Shown in pieces: positions 1 through 11,363 of a DNA stretch of 64,000 nucleotides. Position numbers and translations under genes: made by a program. This DNA comes from Mesorhizobium sp. dw_380 (lineage in GTDB: Bacteria; Pseudomonadota; Alphaproteobacteria; Rhizobiales; Rhizobiaceae). The stretch covers positions 1 to 64,000 of the forward strand of contig NZ_JAFFIW010000028.1 of assembly GCF_018588885.1 (NCBI RefSeq). Direction: 5' to 3'. Below the pieces are notes generated by a model. It was given only the letters and a program-made list of their open reading frames with translations, was not told where the DNA came from and did no database searches. How positions within the stretch are numbered: the stretch's first letter is position 1; each line of letters starts with the position of its first letter.

Positions 1-26
1 TTCTCCCCGTATAGTGACGGGGAGAA
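1..26. terminator. Hairpin downstream of carB
   Basis: Ten-base perfect arms (TTCTCCCCGT / ACGGGGAGAA) enclose a six-base loop just past the carB stop. It could end carB transcription, but the sequence beyond it is outside the window, so no U-tract can be checked. The sequence resembles one half of the palindromic intergenic repeats seen near 8.8 and 38.4 kb. Confidence 0.5.
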
Positions 27-39
27 GAGAGCCTATCGC

Positions 40-3543
<3,504 letters not shown>

Positions 3544-3681
3544 GTCTTCGGATTCCGTTCGGCGAGCGGCTTGCACGAAAAACCGGGACGGGAAGACCCG
3601 GCCGGTTGTGCTTGCGATTCTGGTATCAGGCTAGGAGGGCCTTATAGGGAAGAGTTTTGTCGGATGTAACCCCGAAAATGA

Positions 3682-3765
3682 GGGGAGTAGGGCAGTAGGG
3701 CAGTAGGGCAGTAGGCAGTAGGCAGTAGGGGAGTAGGCAAGCCCTACTGCCTAATCCCTACTGCC
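3682..3765. repeat. GGCAGTAG short tandem repeat with inverted copies
   Basis: About seven head-to-tail copies of a 7-8 base unit, (G)GCAGTAG, run from 3682 to 3737. They are followed by two inverted copies, CCCTACTGCC, at 3742-3751 and 3756-3765. The inverted copies overlap the stop and last codons of the SH3-protein gene, so its C-terminal Gly-Ser-Arg-Asp is written by repeat DNA. Direct and inverted copies can pair into a strong hairpin that could end transcription of that gene. Confidence 0.85.
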
Positions 3766-4620
3766 TTCTTTCCCGAACGCAATGGCATCCGTAATCTCGA
3801 AGCGTTCGGAGACTCCAACTCGGATCATGTTGAGGCTGCCTTCGCGTGTGAAGCGGAAATCGCTGCCGGCGTCCGAGCCGGCCGGCAGGCCGGCACTGAA
3901 GGAGATCACACGCGTGCCGCTATCGGGCCAGGTCACGGTCACTTCGGCCTTGCCGGTGCCTTGGTGCAGGACGGTTGCCGCGCACCGGGTCATCGGCTGG
4001 CCGACATTGCGGGCGCAGGGGATCTCGACGGCACCGCCAGAGGCAAGGGCGTCGGGCTGGGGCGGCAGTTCCGCGACGGTCTGCTTGTCGGCGGCGAGGT
4101 CGGGAAGCTCTCCGGTCGGCGGGGCTTCAGCCGCCAGAGCCAGGCCATAAGCATCCTGCATGGCGGTCTCGGCAACGGATTTCATCGGCGTTTCGACAGG
4201 GTCGGCCGTATCGCCCAGGCGTGCTGTGAGGTCAGGCGCCGGCGGCGGGGCGGCGGTATCGCCGGCAGGCGCATCCGCCGCCTGGTCCAGATCGGACACG
4301 GTCGCCGGATTGAGGGGGACGAGATAGCGCGCGGGGGCCCAGCCGGTGGCTTTCGGATTGTCGGATGCAATCTTGCACCATGGATGCCCGTCAATGTCGT
4401 TGCAGCCGAGGTTCCTGACGCTCGCTCCGGCAGCCAGACGGGCCTCGGTCTTGCCGATCGCCGATGGCTTGGAGCGGACATTGAGCAGGTCGTCGGGGGC
4501 CAGTCCGGTGACGACGGAAATGAACGGCGCCTCTTCGGCATGGGCCGCGAGCGCCGCCAGCAGCGACGGCGCGGCAATCAATGCGTAGAGCACTTTGCGA
4601 AGCGCAATTCGGCGCCCCAT
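3751..4620 (-). CDS. Periplasmic SH3-domain protein
   Basis: This protein of 289 residues has a signal peptide (MGRRIALRKVLYAL followed by a hydrophobic stretch ending AAHA), so it is probably periplasmic. A bacterial SH3-like (SH3b) domain spans about residues 30-100, with the motif DDLLNVRSKPS and a conserved GWAPARYL ending. The middle is rich in Ala, Pro and Asp and probably flexible. The C-terminal part (about 190-285) resembles domains found after SH3b in rhizobial envelope proteins; its role is unknown. Cysteines in the SH3b region (GCND, PWCK) could form a disulfide. An ATG 19 codons upstream is open but would bury the signal peptide. No operon partner is evident. Confidence 0.8.
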   Translation of the reverse strand: MGRRIALRKVLYALIAAPSLLAALAAHAEEAPFISVVTGLAPDDLLNVRSKPSAIGKTEARLAAGASVRNLGCNDIDGHPWCKIASDNPKATGWAPARYLVPLNPATVSDLDQAADAPAGDTAAPPPAPDLTARLGDTADPVETPMKSVAETAMQDAYGLALAAEAPPTGELPDLAADKQTVAELPPQPDALASGGAVEIPCARNVGQPMTRCAATVLHQGTGKAEVTVTWPDSGTRVISFSAGLPAGSDAGSDFRFTREGSLNMIRVGVSERFEITDAIAFGKEGSRD

Positions 4621-4762
4621 CGTCAGGCCGTGGCAGATAGATTGTATTCCCAAAGGAGACCCAAAACGCTGCCGCACGCGAAGCCGGTTTTATAAGCGAG
4701 GGCGCGGCGCCATGTCTACCACCGAGATGGTCAGCACGGCATTCAGCCTGACATGAGCAAGC

Positions 4763-5521
4763 TCAGCCTGGCATAAACCCAGTCCTGAGCGCATGGGCCC
4801 ATTCCGGGCGTCCCGCCCGCTCGGCCTGTCGTGCCGCCGCTTCATGGTCGTAATCGACGGCGATCATCTCGAAGCGGTCGGGCTGGCCGGCGCCACCCAA
4901 GGTGACGATGCCGTAGCGCGCATGCGGCGAGCCCTGTTCGGAGACATGCGCCGGCGGTGTCGAATCGTCATAGGCGGGGCAGCCGATGCTGCCCGGGTTG
5001 AAGATGACCGGACCATCGGGAATGCGGACCAGCTCCGCGCGGTGGCTGTGACCGCACAGCGCAATGCGGCAGGCCGGATCAAGCGCCTTCAGCCGCCGCC
5101 GGATCGCCGCCAGCGGCGCGCGCACCAGCTGGCCGTCGACGATCGCGTCGAGCAGATATTTCTCGTCATGGTCGGGGCGGGCGTGGAAGGCGATGACGCC
5201 CGGCGCGATCTCCAAACTCAGCGGCTGGGCGAACAGCGCCTCGCGCTGCGCTTGCGTCAGCCGCTCCTGCGCATAGACGTCGGACGCCCACATGGTCTCG
5301 TCGGCCGGGTCGACGGCGACGCGGCGGTCATGGTTGCCGCGCACCGTCGGCAGGTTCAGCGCCTCCAGCCGTCCCATCGTCTCGCGCGGCCAGAGCGGCC
5401 CGGAGACGCTGTCGCCCAGGTTGACGGTGAGGTCTGCGCCACCGCGCCGGCGCAAATCGTCAAGCACGGCGTCCAGCGCCAGGACGTTGCCATGGATATC
5501 GGCGAGGACGGCGATGCGCAT
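4763..5521 (-). CDS. Metallophosphoesterase (YfcE/MJ0936-like)
   Basis: This 252-residue calcineurin-like phosphoesterase shows the full metal-binding motif set: DIHGN near the N-terminus, GDSVSGP, RGNHDR, and GHSH in the C-terminal half. Such enzymes hydrolyse phosphodiesters or phosphomonoesters with two divalent metals; the natural substrate cannot be read from sequence. The start at MRIAVLADIHGN puts the first metal motif in its usual position. It begins 7 bases after the stop of the ArsR-type regulator on the same strand, so the two are almost certainly co-transcribed. Confidence 0.88.
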   Translation of the reverse strand: MRIAVLADIHGNVLALDAVLDDLRRRGGADLTVNLGDSVSGPLWPRETMGRLEALNLPTVRGNHDRRVAVDPADETMWASDVYAQERLTQAQREALFAQPLSLEIAPGVIAFHARPDHDEKYLLDAIVDGQLVRAPLAAIRRRLKALDPACRIALCGHSHRAELVRIPDGPVIFNPGSIGCPAYDDSTPPAHVSEQGSPHARYGIVTLGGAGQPDRFEMIAVDYDHEAAARQAERAGRPEWAHALRTGFMPG

Positions 5522-5528
5522 GCTGGGC

Positions 5529-5885
5529 TCAGGCCGGCATTTCGATGTCGTGGCCGCCGACCGCCGGCAGTGCGGGATCATCCACGGCGGCGGCGATGAC
5601 GCTGTCGAGCAGGCCGGGGAAGCGGGCGTCGAGGTCGGCGCGGCGCAGCGTGATCATGCGGTTGGTGCCGGCCACTTCGGCGCGGGTGATGCCGGCCTCG
5701 CGCAGCTTGGCGAGGTGGTAGCTCAGATTGGTCTTCGAACCGAGATCGAGGAACTGGCTGCAGTTCAGCGGCACGCCTTGCTTGCTGGCAAGATAGCGCA
5801 CGATCGCCAGCCGCGTCGGGTCACCGAGCACGCCGAGCACGATCGGCAGGCTGATCTGGTCCGTATTGGGATGAGGCAGCGTCAT
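5529..5885 (-). CDS. ArsR-type winged-helix regulator
   Basis: This 118-residue winged-helix protein of the ArsR/HTH_20 type carries the segment LGDPTRLAIVRYLASK typical of the first helices and a recognition region near NLSYHLAKLREAGI. There is no CxC metal-binding pair of the ArsR/SmtB alpha3 type; the one Cys (NCSQ) is isolated, so the ligand is probably not a thiophilic metal. It is the first gene of a two-gene unit with the phosphoesterase and faces an MFS exporter gene across a 218-base gap, which it may also control. Confidence 0.85.
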   Translation of the reverse strand: MTLPHPNTDQISLPIVLGVLGDPTRLAIVRYLASKQGVPLNCSQFLDLGSKTNLSYHLAKLREAGITRAEVAGTNRMITLRRADLDARFPGLLDSVIAAAVDDPALPAVGGHDIEMPA

Positions 5886-6072
5886 GGCTGGAACCTAAGC
5901 ACAGTTCGGGCCGATTTCAACGCATCCGTCCTCGCCTGCCTGTACACGCGTTTCTCCCGTTTCGATCCGTGCTGAACGACCGTGCTGACCGAATATGCTG
6001 ACATGGGGCTGTCAGGATGGTTCAGCTATTTTCCCCTGGCTTTATTGACATCATGCCCTGCTATGTCCAATT

Positions 6073-6090
6073 GTTCAATAACTTTTGAAC
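6073..6090. promoter_or_regulatory. Operator-like inverted repeat before the MFS gene
   Basis: GTTCAA-N6-TTGAAC is a perfect inverted repeat 14 bases before the MFS start. A TTGACA hexamer at 6045-6050 could be the -35 element of this promoter, and the repeat would then lie at or just after the -10. Either the neighbouring ArsR-type protein or an unlinked regulator could bind; this is inference. Confidence 0.5.
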
Positions 6091-6103
6091 TAAGGAATCT
6101 GCC

Positions 6104-7282
6104 ATGGACAAGCGGCTCTTCTGGCTTGCGCTCGGATCGTTCACGATCTCGACCGAGGGCTTTGTCATTTCCAGCCTTCTGCCCGACATCGCCCGGGATG
6201 CCGGCATCTCCATCCCGCTCGCCGGCACGCTGATCACCGCCTTCGCGCTCGCCTATGCGGTCGGCACGCCGATCCTGGCGACGCTCACCGGCGAATGGGA
6301 CCGGCGCCGCGTCATCTTGTGGACACTGGTGTTCTTCGTCATCGGCAACGTTGCCGCCGCCCTGAGCTCCTCCTTCGAAGTGCTGCTCATCGCGCGCATC
6401 ATCATGGCGCTGTCGTCGGGCCTGTTCGCGGCGACCGCGCAGGGGACGGCGGTGGCACTGGTCGATGATCATCACCGGGCGCGTGCCATCGCGGTCGTCG
6501 TCGGCGGCACCACGGTGGCCGTCGCGCTCGGCGCGCCGCTCGGTGCGCTCGTGGCCACGGTTGCCGGCTGGCGCGGCACCTTCTTTGCCATTGCCGGGCT
6601 CGGCGCGCTGGCCGGCGCCATCCTGTGGTACCGGCTGCCGCGTGGCATCGTCGGCACCAGGCTGCCGCTGAAGCGGCGGCTGGCGGCGGCACTTCGCCCC
6701 GGCGTCATGCCGATCCTGCTGACGACGGTTATCGCCCTGATCGGCGCCTTCACCGTCTTCGCCTACATCGCGCCTCTGGCCATCGAGGGCGGCGGATTGA
6801 GCCCGCTTGCGCTGCCCGGCATGCTGCTCGCCTTCGGCGTCGGCGCCGTCATCGGCAACATCGCCGGCGGGCAGGCCGCCGACCGCTTCGGCGCGACGCG
6901 CACCGTTGCCTGGTCGCTGGCGCTCAGCGCGGCGATGCTGGTCACGTTCTCGCTGATCCCGACCTTCCTGCCGCACAGCATTGCCGGGCCGGCGCTGATG
7001 GGCATGATGGTGCCGTGGGGCGTCGTCGGCTGGGCCTTCCCGCCGGCGCAAGCCAGCCGCATCATCAAGCTGGCGCCAGATGCCGCCCCGATTGTGCTGT
7101 CGCTCAACGCCTCGGCGCTCTATCTCGGCGTGGCGCTGGGCGCCGTGGTCGGCGGCGCCGTGCTGCGCTACGGCGTGCCGGCCGACCTCGGCCTGGTCGC
7201 CGCAGCCTTCCCGTTGATCGGGCTCGGCATCATGCTGGCCGGGCGGATGCTGGCGCGGCCGGTGGCGATGCCTGCCGAGTAG
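6104..7282 (+). CDS. MFS drug-type efflux transporter (DHA1)
   Basis: This 392-residue inner-membrane protein has about twelve hydrophobic segments and the DHA1 efflux signature. TM1 contains the pattern FTISTEGFVISSLLPDIA, the TM2-3 loop has the basic motif GEWDRRRV, and motif C appears as GGTTVAVALGAPLGA in TM5. The family exports drugs, sugars or arabinose-like compounds by proton antiport (AraJ/YdhP relatives); the substrate is unknown. A TAAGGA ribosome site lies 9 bases before the ATG. It diverges from the ArsR-phosphoesterase unit and converges on the MarR gene, with a shared hairpin between them. Confidence 0.9.
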   Translation: MDKRLFWLALGSFTISTEGFVISSLLPDIARDAGISIPLAGTLITAFALAYAVGTPILATLTGEWDRRRVILWTLVFFVIGNVAAALSSSFEVLLIARIIMALSSGLFAATAQGTAVALVDDHHRARAIAVVVGGTTVAVALGAPLGALVATVAGWRGTFFAIAGLGALAGAILWYRLPRGIVGTRLPLKRRLAAALRPGVMPILLTTVIALIGAFTVFAYIAPLAIEGGGLSPLALPGMLLAFGVGAVIGNIAGGQAADRFGATRTVAWSLALSAAMLVTFSLIPTFLPHSIAGPALMGMMVPWGVVGWAFPPAQASRIIKLAPDAAPIVLSLNASALYLGVALGAVVGGAVLRYGVPADLGLVAAAFPLIGLGIMLAGRMLARPVAMPAE

Positions 7283-7288
7283 TTGCAA

Positions 7289-7320
7289 GGCCGGCCTAAC
7301 ACCTCATTGTGTGGCCGGCG
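7289..7320. terminator. Bidirectional hairpin between MFS and MarR genes
   Basis: GCCGGCC and GGCCGGC arms, extended inside by ACAC/GTGT pairing, lie in the convergent gap just after the MFS stop. The loop contains the stop codon of the MarR gene. There is no clear U-tract, so efficiency is uncertain. Confidence 0.4.
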
Positions 7321-7762
7321 GCAAGTCAAAATCCAGCGCGGTGATGTCATCCAGCACTGCGCGCAGGCGTTCCGCCTGCTCCTTGCCCACCACCTCTTCG
7401 AAATGGCGCTGGGCGATTTGCCATAGCTTCATCACCTCATCGAGCTTGGCCAGGCCCCGAGGCGTCAGCCGCACGCGCTTGACACGGCGATCGGCCGGAT
7501 CGGCGAAGGTCTCGACATAGCCGTCGCGGATCAGCGGCTTCAGCGTGTGGCCGAGCGCCGACAGGTCCATGATCAGGGAAGCCGCAATGGTGCCCATCGC
7601 CGGCTCGTTGCCGATGTGGATCTGGTAGAGCAGGCCCTGCTGCGTGGCCTTCAGGCCCGAGGGCGCCAGCACATCATCATAATACTGGCCAATCTTGCGC
7701 GTCGCGCGACGCAGCACGGCGTTGTTGCAGAGCGTCAGACCGGGCAGGGCCTCTTTCGACAT
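7304..7762 (-). CDS. MarR-family regulator
   Basis: This 152-residue MarR-type winged-helix repressor has its recognition helix near SLIMDLSALGHTLKPLIRDGYVE and a wing around DPADRRVKRVRLTPRGLAKL, the usual acidic-basic MarR wing motif. It diverges from a short-chain dehydrogenase gene, and two near-palindromic sites sharing the core GGYATATGCC lie in the gap. Autorepression and control of the dehydrogenase are likely. A conserved-looking Cys at residue 12 (LTLCNNAVLRRATRK) resembles the redox cysteine near the N-terminus of OhrR/HypR-type members, so thiol sensing is possible but unproven. Confidence 0.9.
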   Translation of the reverse strand: MSKEALPGLTLCNNAVLRRATRKIGQYYDDVLAPSGLKATQQGLLYQIHIGNEPAMGTIAASLIMDLSALGHTLKPLIRDGYVETFADPADRRVKRVRLTPRGLAKLDEVMKLWQIAQRHFEEVVGKEQAERLRAVLDDITALDFDLPPATQ

Positions 7763-7840
7763 GATGGTTCCCTAAGCGGCGCAGCCATGGGTGCCCGCCG
7801 CTGCCTGACAAATAATCCCGGACCCGCTCATTGACAAGAT

Positions 7841-7881
7841 AGTGGCATATGCCTACTTCGTCGAAAGTGGTATATGCCACT
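7841..7881. promoter_or_regulatory. Twin MarR operators
   Basis: Two related sites, AGTGGCATATGCCT (7841-7854) and AGTGGTATATGCCACT (7866-7881), lie in the MarR/SDR gap. Their centres are 25 bases apart, roughly two and a half helical turns, allowing two dimers. They sit about 100 bases before the chosen SDR start, consistent with a promoter-overlapping operator and a leader. Confidence 0.7.
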
Positions 7882-7978
7882 AATTCAGATCAGGCAGCTT
7901 GCCGGCAAGGCGAGGGCGGACGCCCACGGGCGCCGGCGGCCAAATCGAAACAAGCAAATCAGCAGAAGGAACAGGACA

Positions 7979-8773
7979 ATGAGCGGACAGAGCAACAAGG
8001 GCACGGCGGTCGTCACCGGTGCATCATCGGGCATCGGCGCGGTCTATGCGGACCGGCTGGCAGGGCAGGGCTATGATTTGGTGCTGGTGGCGCGACGCGC
8101 CGACCGGCTCGAGGAATTGGCCGAAAAGCTGCGCCATGCCTATGATCGCAAGGTCAGCGTGATCAGCGCCGATCTGTCAAATGACGATGATGTGCGCCGC
8201 GTCGAACAGGCGATATCAGGCGACGACAGCGTCACGCTGCTGGTCAACAATGCCGGCCTGGGTGGCGCGCCGGTGGTGGCGACAGCGGACGCCGATGTGG
8301 CCGAGCGCATGATCAAGGTCAATGTCATCGCCTTGACGCGGCTGACCCGTGCCGTGCTGCCGGGGCTTTTGGCGCGCAACCGCGGCGCCATCGTCAACAT
8401 CGCCTCGGTGCTCGCCTTCGACACTTCGTTCGGTGGCATCTACAGCGGCACCAAGGCCTATGTCGTCAACTTCACCGAAGCCCTGCACCGCGAGGTCGCG
8501 GGCACCAATGTGACGGTGCAGGCCGTGCTGCCGGGCGCGACCCGCACCGATTTCTGGGAAGCCTCCGGTGGCGATATCGACCAGCTTCCAAAGGAAATCA
8601 TCATGGCCGCCGACGATATGGTCGATGCCGCCCTTGTCGGCCTGGCCAGGGGCGAAGCCGTCACCGTGCCGGCACTTGCCGACGCGGCCAAGCTGGACAC
8701 GTTCCTCGGCGCCCGGCAAGCCTTCTTCGGCAGCCTGCACGCCGACAAGCCTGCGGCCCGCTACGCGGCTTGA
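7979..8773 (+). CDS. Short-chain dehydrogenase/reductase
   Basis: This 264-residue classical SDR has the NAD(P) motif TGASSGIG near the N-terminus, the NNAG motif, a catalytic Ser in NIASVLAF and the YSGTK (YxxxK) pair. An Arg in VVARRADRL after the second strand favours NADP. The substrate is unknown; close relatives are annotated as general oxidoreductases. The start was set at MSGQSNKGTAVVTG, preceded by AGAAGGA; an open stretch of 35 codons upstream has no family similarity. It lies opposite the MarR regulator that probably controls it. Confidence 0.9.
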   Translation: MSGQSNKGTAVVTGASSGIGAVYADRLAGQGYDLVLVARRADRLEELAEKLRHAYDRKVSVISADLSNDDDVRRVEQAISGDDSVTLLVNNAGLGGAPVVATADADVAERMIKVNVIALTRLTRAVLPGLLARNRGAIVNIASVLAFDTSFGGIYSGTKAYVVNFTEALHREVAGTNVTVQAVLPGATRTDFWEASGGDIDQLPKEIIMAADDMVDAALVGLARGEAVTVPALADAAKLDTFLGARQAFFGSLHADKPAARYAA

Positions 8774-8776
8774 GGG

Positions 8777-8797
8777 CTGGTTCGCCAAGCGAACCAG
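8777..8797. terminator. Hairpin after the SDR gene
   Basis: Nine-base perfect arms (CTGGTTCGC / GCGAACCAG) with a CAA loop begin 4 bases after the SDR stop. No U-run follows. It directly abuts the larger palindromic repeat and may be part of it. Confidence 0.45.
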
Positions 8798-8799
8798 TA

Positions 8800-8944
8800 C
8801 CCCCACCCCGCTCACTTCGTTCGCGACCCTCCCCACAAGGGGGAGGGTGAGGAACCGCGGTATTCCTTTTTTGAGACACGGCGCAGCGATGGGCTTCCCA
8901 CCTCCCCCTTGTGGGGAGGTCGGACCGAAGGGCCGGGTGGGGGG
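8800..8944. repeat. Palindromic intergenic repeat (RIME-like)
   Basis: Two inverted arms of roughly 45 bases (8800-8847 and 8901-8944) share the core CTCCCCACAAGGGGGAGG and flank a 50-base centre. The element fills the convergent gap between the SDR and LysE genes. Its layout matches a second element at 38334-38493, and such mosaic palindromes are widespread in rhizobia. Transcribed, it would fold into a long hairpin. Confidence 0.75.
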
Positions 8945-8974
8945 CGGCGCCAACATCTCGGCGAAGCCGCGCCT

Positions 8975-9574
8975 CTAAGCCGATCGCCACATCGGAATGA
9001 TCGACGCGGCCAGCACCAGCGCCAGCACGATGTTGAGCGCGCGCCATTGCCATTCGGTCTTGAGCAGCCGGGCCAGCACCATGCCGGCCATGCACCAGAC
9101 GGACAGCGAGATGGCGGCGGCGAGGCCGAAGGTCGAGCCGAGCAGCAAAGCGAGCTGTCCCGGACCATCGGCGAGAGCCGCGAACGAAGCCGCCGCGCCC
9201 AGCCCCATCGCCCAACCCTTGGGGTTCATCCACTGGATGCCGGCGCCGCCAAGGAAGCTGTTGGGCTTGGCCATCGTGACGTCCAGATTGGGCGGCCCGG
9301 CGCGGCCGATCTTGATCGCCAGCCAGACGAGATAGAGCGAGCCGATCACCTTCATCGCCAGTTGCAGCGACGGCACCGCAAGCAACAGTCCGGCGAGCCC
9401 GGCGGCGGCAGCCCCTGTCACCGTGGCGAGACCGGCGGCACTGCCGATCATCAGCGGGACCGAACGGCGAAAGCCGAACTGCGCGCCCGAAGCGGTCGAC
9501 AAAGTGGTAGCGATGCCGGGCGTCGCGGTGGCCACGAAGGCAAACAGGATGAGCGGCAGGACAGGCTGGAGCAT
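8975..9574 (-). CDS. LysE/RhtB-family amino acid exporter
   Basis: This 199-residue protein with about six hydrophobic segments begins with the family-typical segment VLPLILFAFVATATPGIATT, matching the conserved N-terminal PGP-like region of LysE/RhtB translocators. The conserved GxxxxWMNPKGW motif, here GGAGIQWMNPKGWAMG, lies mid-protein. Members export basic or neutral amino acids, homoserine or related metabolites. The start at MLQPVL was chosen over an ATG 19 codons upstream because family members begin there. It diverges from a LysR regulator over an inverted-repeat site, the arrangement of LysE/LysG systems. Confidence 0.9.
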   Translation of the reverse strand: MLQPVLPLILFAFVATATPGIATTLSTASGAQFGFRRSVPLMIGSAAGLATVTGAAAAGLAGLLLAVPSLQLAMKVIGSLYLVWLAIKIGRAGPPNLDVTMAKPNSFLGGAGIQWMNPKGWAMGLGAAASFAALADGPGQLALLLGSTFGLAAAISLSVWCMAGMVLARLLKTEWQWRALNIVLALVLAASIIPMWRSA

Positions 9575-9645
9575 CGGGCGTCCTTCGTCGGAGGCTCCAT
9601 GGTAGACGCGGACCGGAATCAGTAAATGCAATGTTTGTGATATGT

Positions 9646-9666
9646 GGCATTAACATCTATAATGCC
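9646..9666. promoter_or_regulatory. LysR-type operator
   Basis: A perfect inverted repeat, GGCATTA-N7-TAATGCC, lies in the LysE/LysR gap and ends four bases before the LysR start. Binding here would block translation-proximal transcription of the regulator itself, fitting LysR autorepression with activation of lysE. Confidence 0.6.
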
Positions 9667-9669
9667 GAC

Positions 9670-10539
9670 ATGATCCGCAACCTCGATACTGCGCTGATGC
9701 GCACCTTCGTCACCGTCACCGACAAGGCCAGCATGACGGCGGCGGCCAATGCGCTGCACCTGACACAGGGCGCCGTCAGCCAACAGATCAAGCGGCTGGA
9801 AGAGACGCTCGGCTGCAGCCTGTTCGAGCGCGAGCGGCGCGGGCTGCGCCTGACGCGTTCGGGCGAGCGGCTGTTCGACAAGGCCAAGCGCCTGCTCAGC
9901 CTCAACGACGAGATCTGGGCCGAGATGGCGGGCAGCGCGGTGGCCGGCCAGGTGCGGCTCGGCGTACCTTACGATCTCGTCGGCACCTTGCTGGCACCGG
10001 TGCTGAAGGCCTATGCCGAGACCTATCCGCAGGTCGAGATTTCTCTGGTCTGCGCCTCCTCACCGGAATTGGCGTCAGCGCTTGCGGCGGGGACCATCGA
10101 CCTCGCGGTGATCGAGGAGCGGGTCGGCCCGACATCAGGCGAATGCCTGGCCATCGACCGGCTGGTCTGGGTCGGCGCCCGGGGCGGCGTTGCCCGTGCC
10201 AAGCGGCCGCTGCCGGTCTCGATCGTCGCCGACACCTGCGCCTTCCGCCCGGTCGTGCTTGCGGCGCTCAACGAGCATGGGCTGGAATGGCGCACCGTGT
10301 TCGAGAACGGCAACATCGACGCCACGACGGCGACGGTGCGCTCCGACCTCGCCGTCACCACATGGCTGGCTTCCACCGTGCCAGCCGATCTCGACATCCT
10401 GCCGTTAGAGACCGGCCTGCCGCCGCTGCCGAATTTCTCGATCAACCTGCATTTGCCGAGGCACGGGGTCGGCCCGGCGGCGCAGGAGTTTGCGCGGCAT
10501 ATACGCGATGGGCTGGCGCGGCGGCCACAGGCGGCTTGA
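9670..10539 (+). CDS. LysR-type regulator of the LysE exporter
   Basis: This 289-residue LysR-type regulator has an N-terminal winged helix (LMRTFVTVTDKASMTAAANALHLTQGAVSQQIKRLEETLG) and a periplasmic-binding-protein-like effector domain after about residue 90. It starts at MIRNLDTAL, just after an inverted repeat shared with the divergent exporter gene. By analogy with LysG/ArgP it probably senses the exported amino acid. The quoted pattern is described by its parts: helix two spans about residues 21-32 and the recognition helix about 32-50. Confidence 0.9.
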   Translation: MIRNLDTALMRTFVTVTDKASMTAAANALHLTQGAVSQQIKRLEETLGCSLFERERRGLRLTRSGERLFDKAKRLLSLNDEIWAEMAGSAVAGQVRLGVPYDLVGTLLAPVLKAYAETYPQVEISLVCASSPELASALAAGTIDLAVIEERVGPTSGECLAIDRLVWVGARGGVARAKRPLPVSIVADTCAFRPVVLAALNEHGLEWRTVFENGNIDATTATVRSDLAVTTWLASTVPADLDILPLETGLPPLPNFSINLHLPRHGVGPAAQEFARHIRDGLARRPQAA

Positions 10540-10551
10540 ACGCCTCACTTC

Positions 10552-10585
10552 GCTGGAACACCCCTTGTACAAGGGGTGTTCCAGC
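10552..10585. repeat. 34-base perfect palindrome
   Basis: A perfect, spacer-free palindrome is centred on GTAC at 10567-10570, with arms of 17 bases (core ACCCCTTGTACAAGGGGT). It sits 12 bases after the LysR stop and 20 bases before the end of the convergent DHFR-like gene. It could act as a bidirectional terminator as RNA, but perfect symmetry without a loop is more typical of protein-binding or cruciform DNA. Confidence 0.8.
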
Positions 10586-10605
10586 TTGGCGCCATATCAG
10601 ACATT

Positions 10606-11256
10606 TTACCTCCAGTTCTTGCGCCGCTCGAGCTCGGCGTCGGATGGCTCCCCGGTAACAAAGGAACCGACCTTGATTTCGCCCGCGCGTTCATAGGTCG
10701 CCGTGATGACACCGGTGCTGGTGGCCTGCGACTTGGTAAGCTTGAAGGCGGCCGGCATCGCGTCGTCGCCGAACAGACGCTTGCCCTTGCCCAGCAACAG
10801 CGGGAAGGTCATCAGCCGGATCTCGTCGATCAGCCCGTTGGCGAGCAGGGTCTGGATCAGATTGCCCGATCCCTGGATGAGCAGGTCAGGCCCATCTTCC
10901 TGCTTGAGGCGGCGCAACGCCGCGATGATATCGGGCCCAAGCGATTGCGTGTTCTGCCAGGTGAGCGAATCCGGCCGATGCGTCGCCACATATTTGATCG
11001 CGGGGTTGAAGGCATCCGCGATCGGATCTTTCTGATAGGGCCAGTACGCGGCGAAGATGTCGTAGGTTCTGCGGCCGAGCAGCAGGGCGAAGGGTTTGGA
11101 GAATAGTTCATCCAGTGCCGCGCCGGCCACCTCGTCAAAGTAGTGGAACGTCCAGCCGCCGAACTTGAAGCCGCCGATCGGATCCTCCTCCGGACCGCCC
11201 GGTGCCTGCATGACGCCGTCGAGGCTGATGAACGTCGCGGCGATGATCTTTCTCAT
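10606..11256 (-). CDS. Dihydrofolate reductase-family protein (RibD C-terminal type)
   Basis: This 216-residue protein has the RibD C-terminal/DHFR-like fold: N-terminal MRKIIAATFISLDGVMQAPGG, a central FALLLGRRTYDIFAAYWP segment, and the nucleotide-binding stretch LIQGSGNLIQTLLANGLIDEIRLM. Members are NADPH-dependent reductases of unknown substrate, often called YyaP/YwjB-like, and are distinct from true folate DHFR. The start at MRKIIAATF has AGGGAGAGTG just upstream; an ATG eight codons earlier is less likely. It is followed on the other strand by a perfect palindrome. Confidence 0.88.
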   Translation of the reverse strand: MRKIIAATFISLDGVMQAPGGPEEDPIGGFKFGGWTFHYFDEVAGAALDELFSKPFALLLGRRTYDIFAAYWPYQKDPIADAFNPAIKYVATHRPDSLTWQNTQSLGPDIIAALRRLKQEDGPDLLIQGSGNLIQTLLANGLIDEIRLMTFPLLLGKGKRLFGDDAMPAAFKLTKSQATSTGVITATYERAGEIKVGSFVTGEPSDAELERRKNWR

Positions 11257-11363
11257 TTCACTCTCCCTTGTTCCATCCACGCCGTCACGGCCGGACTATA
11301 GCCCAAGGACGAACGATCGGCCGCCAATCCGACAGGGCATGCGAAATTCCTGGCGGTCCTCCG

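Noticed and set aside
3682..3765. CRISPR-like array
   Set aside because: Units are 7-8 bases and contiguous with no spacers, and no cas genes are present.
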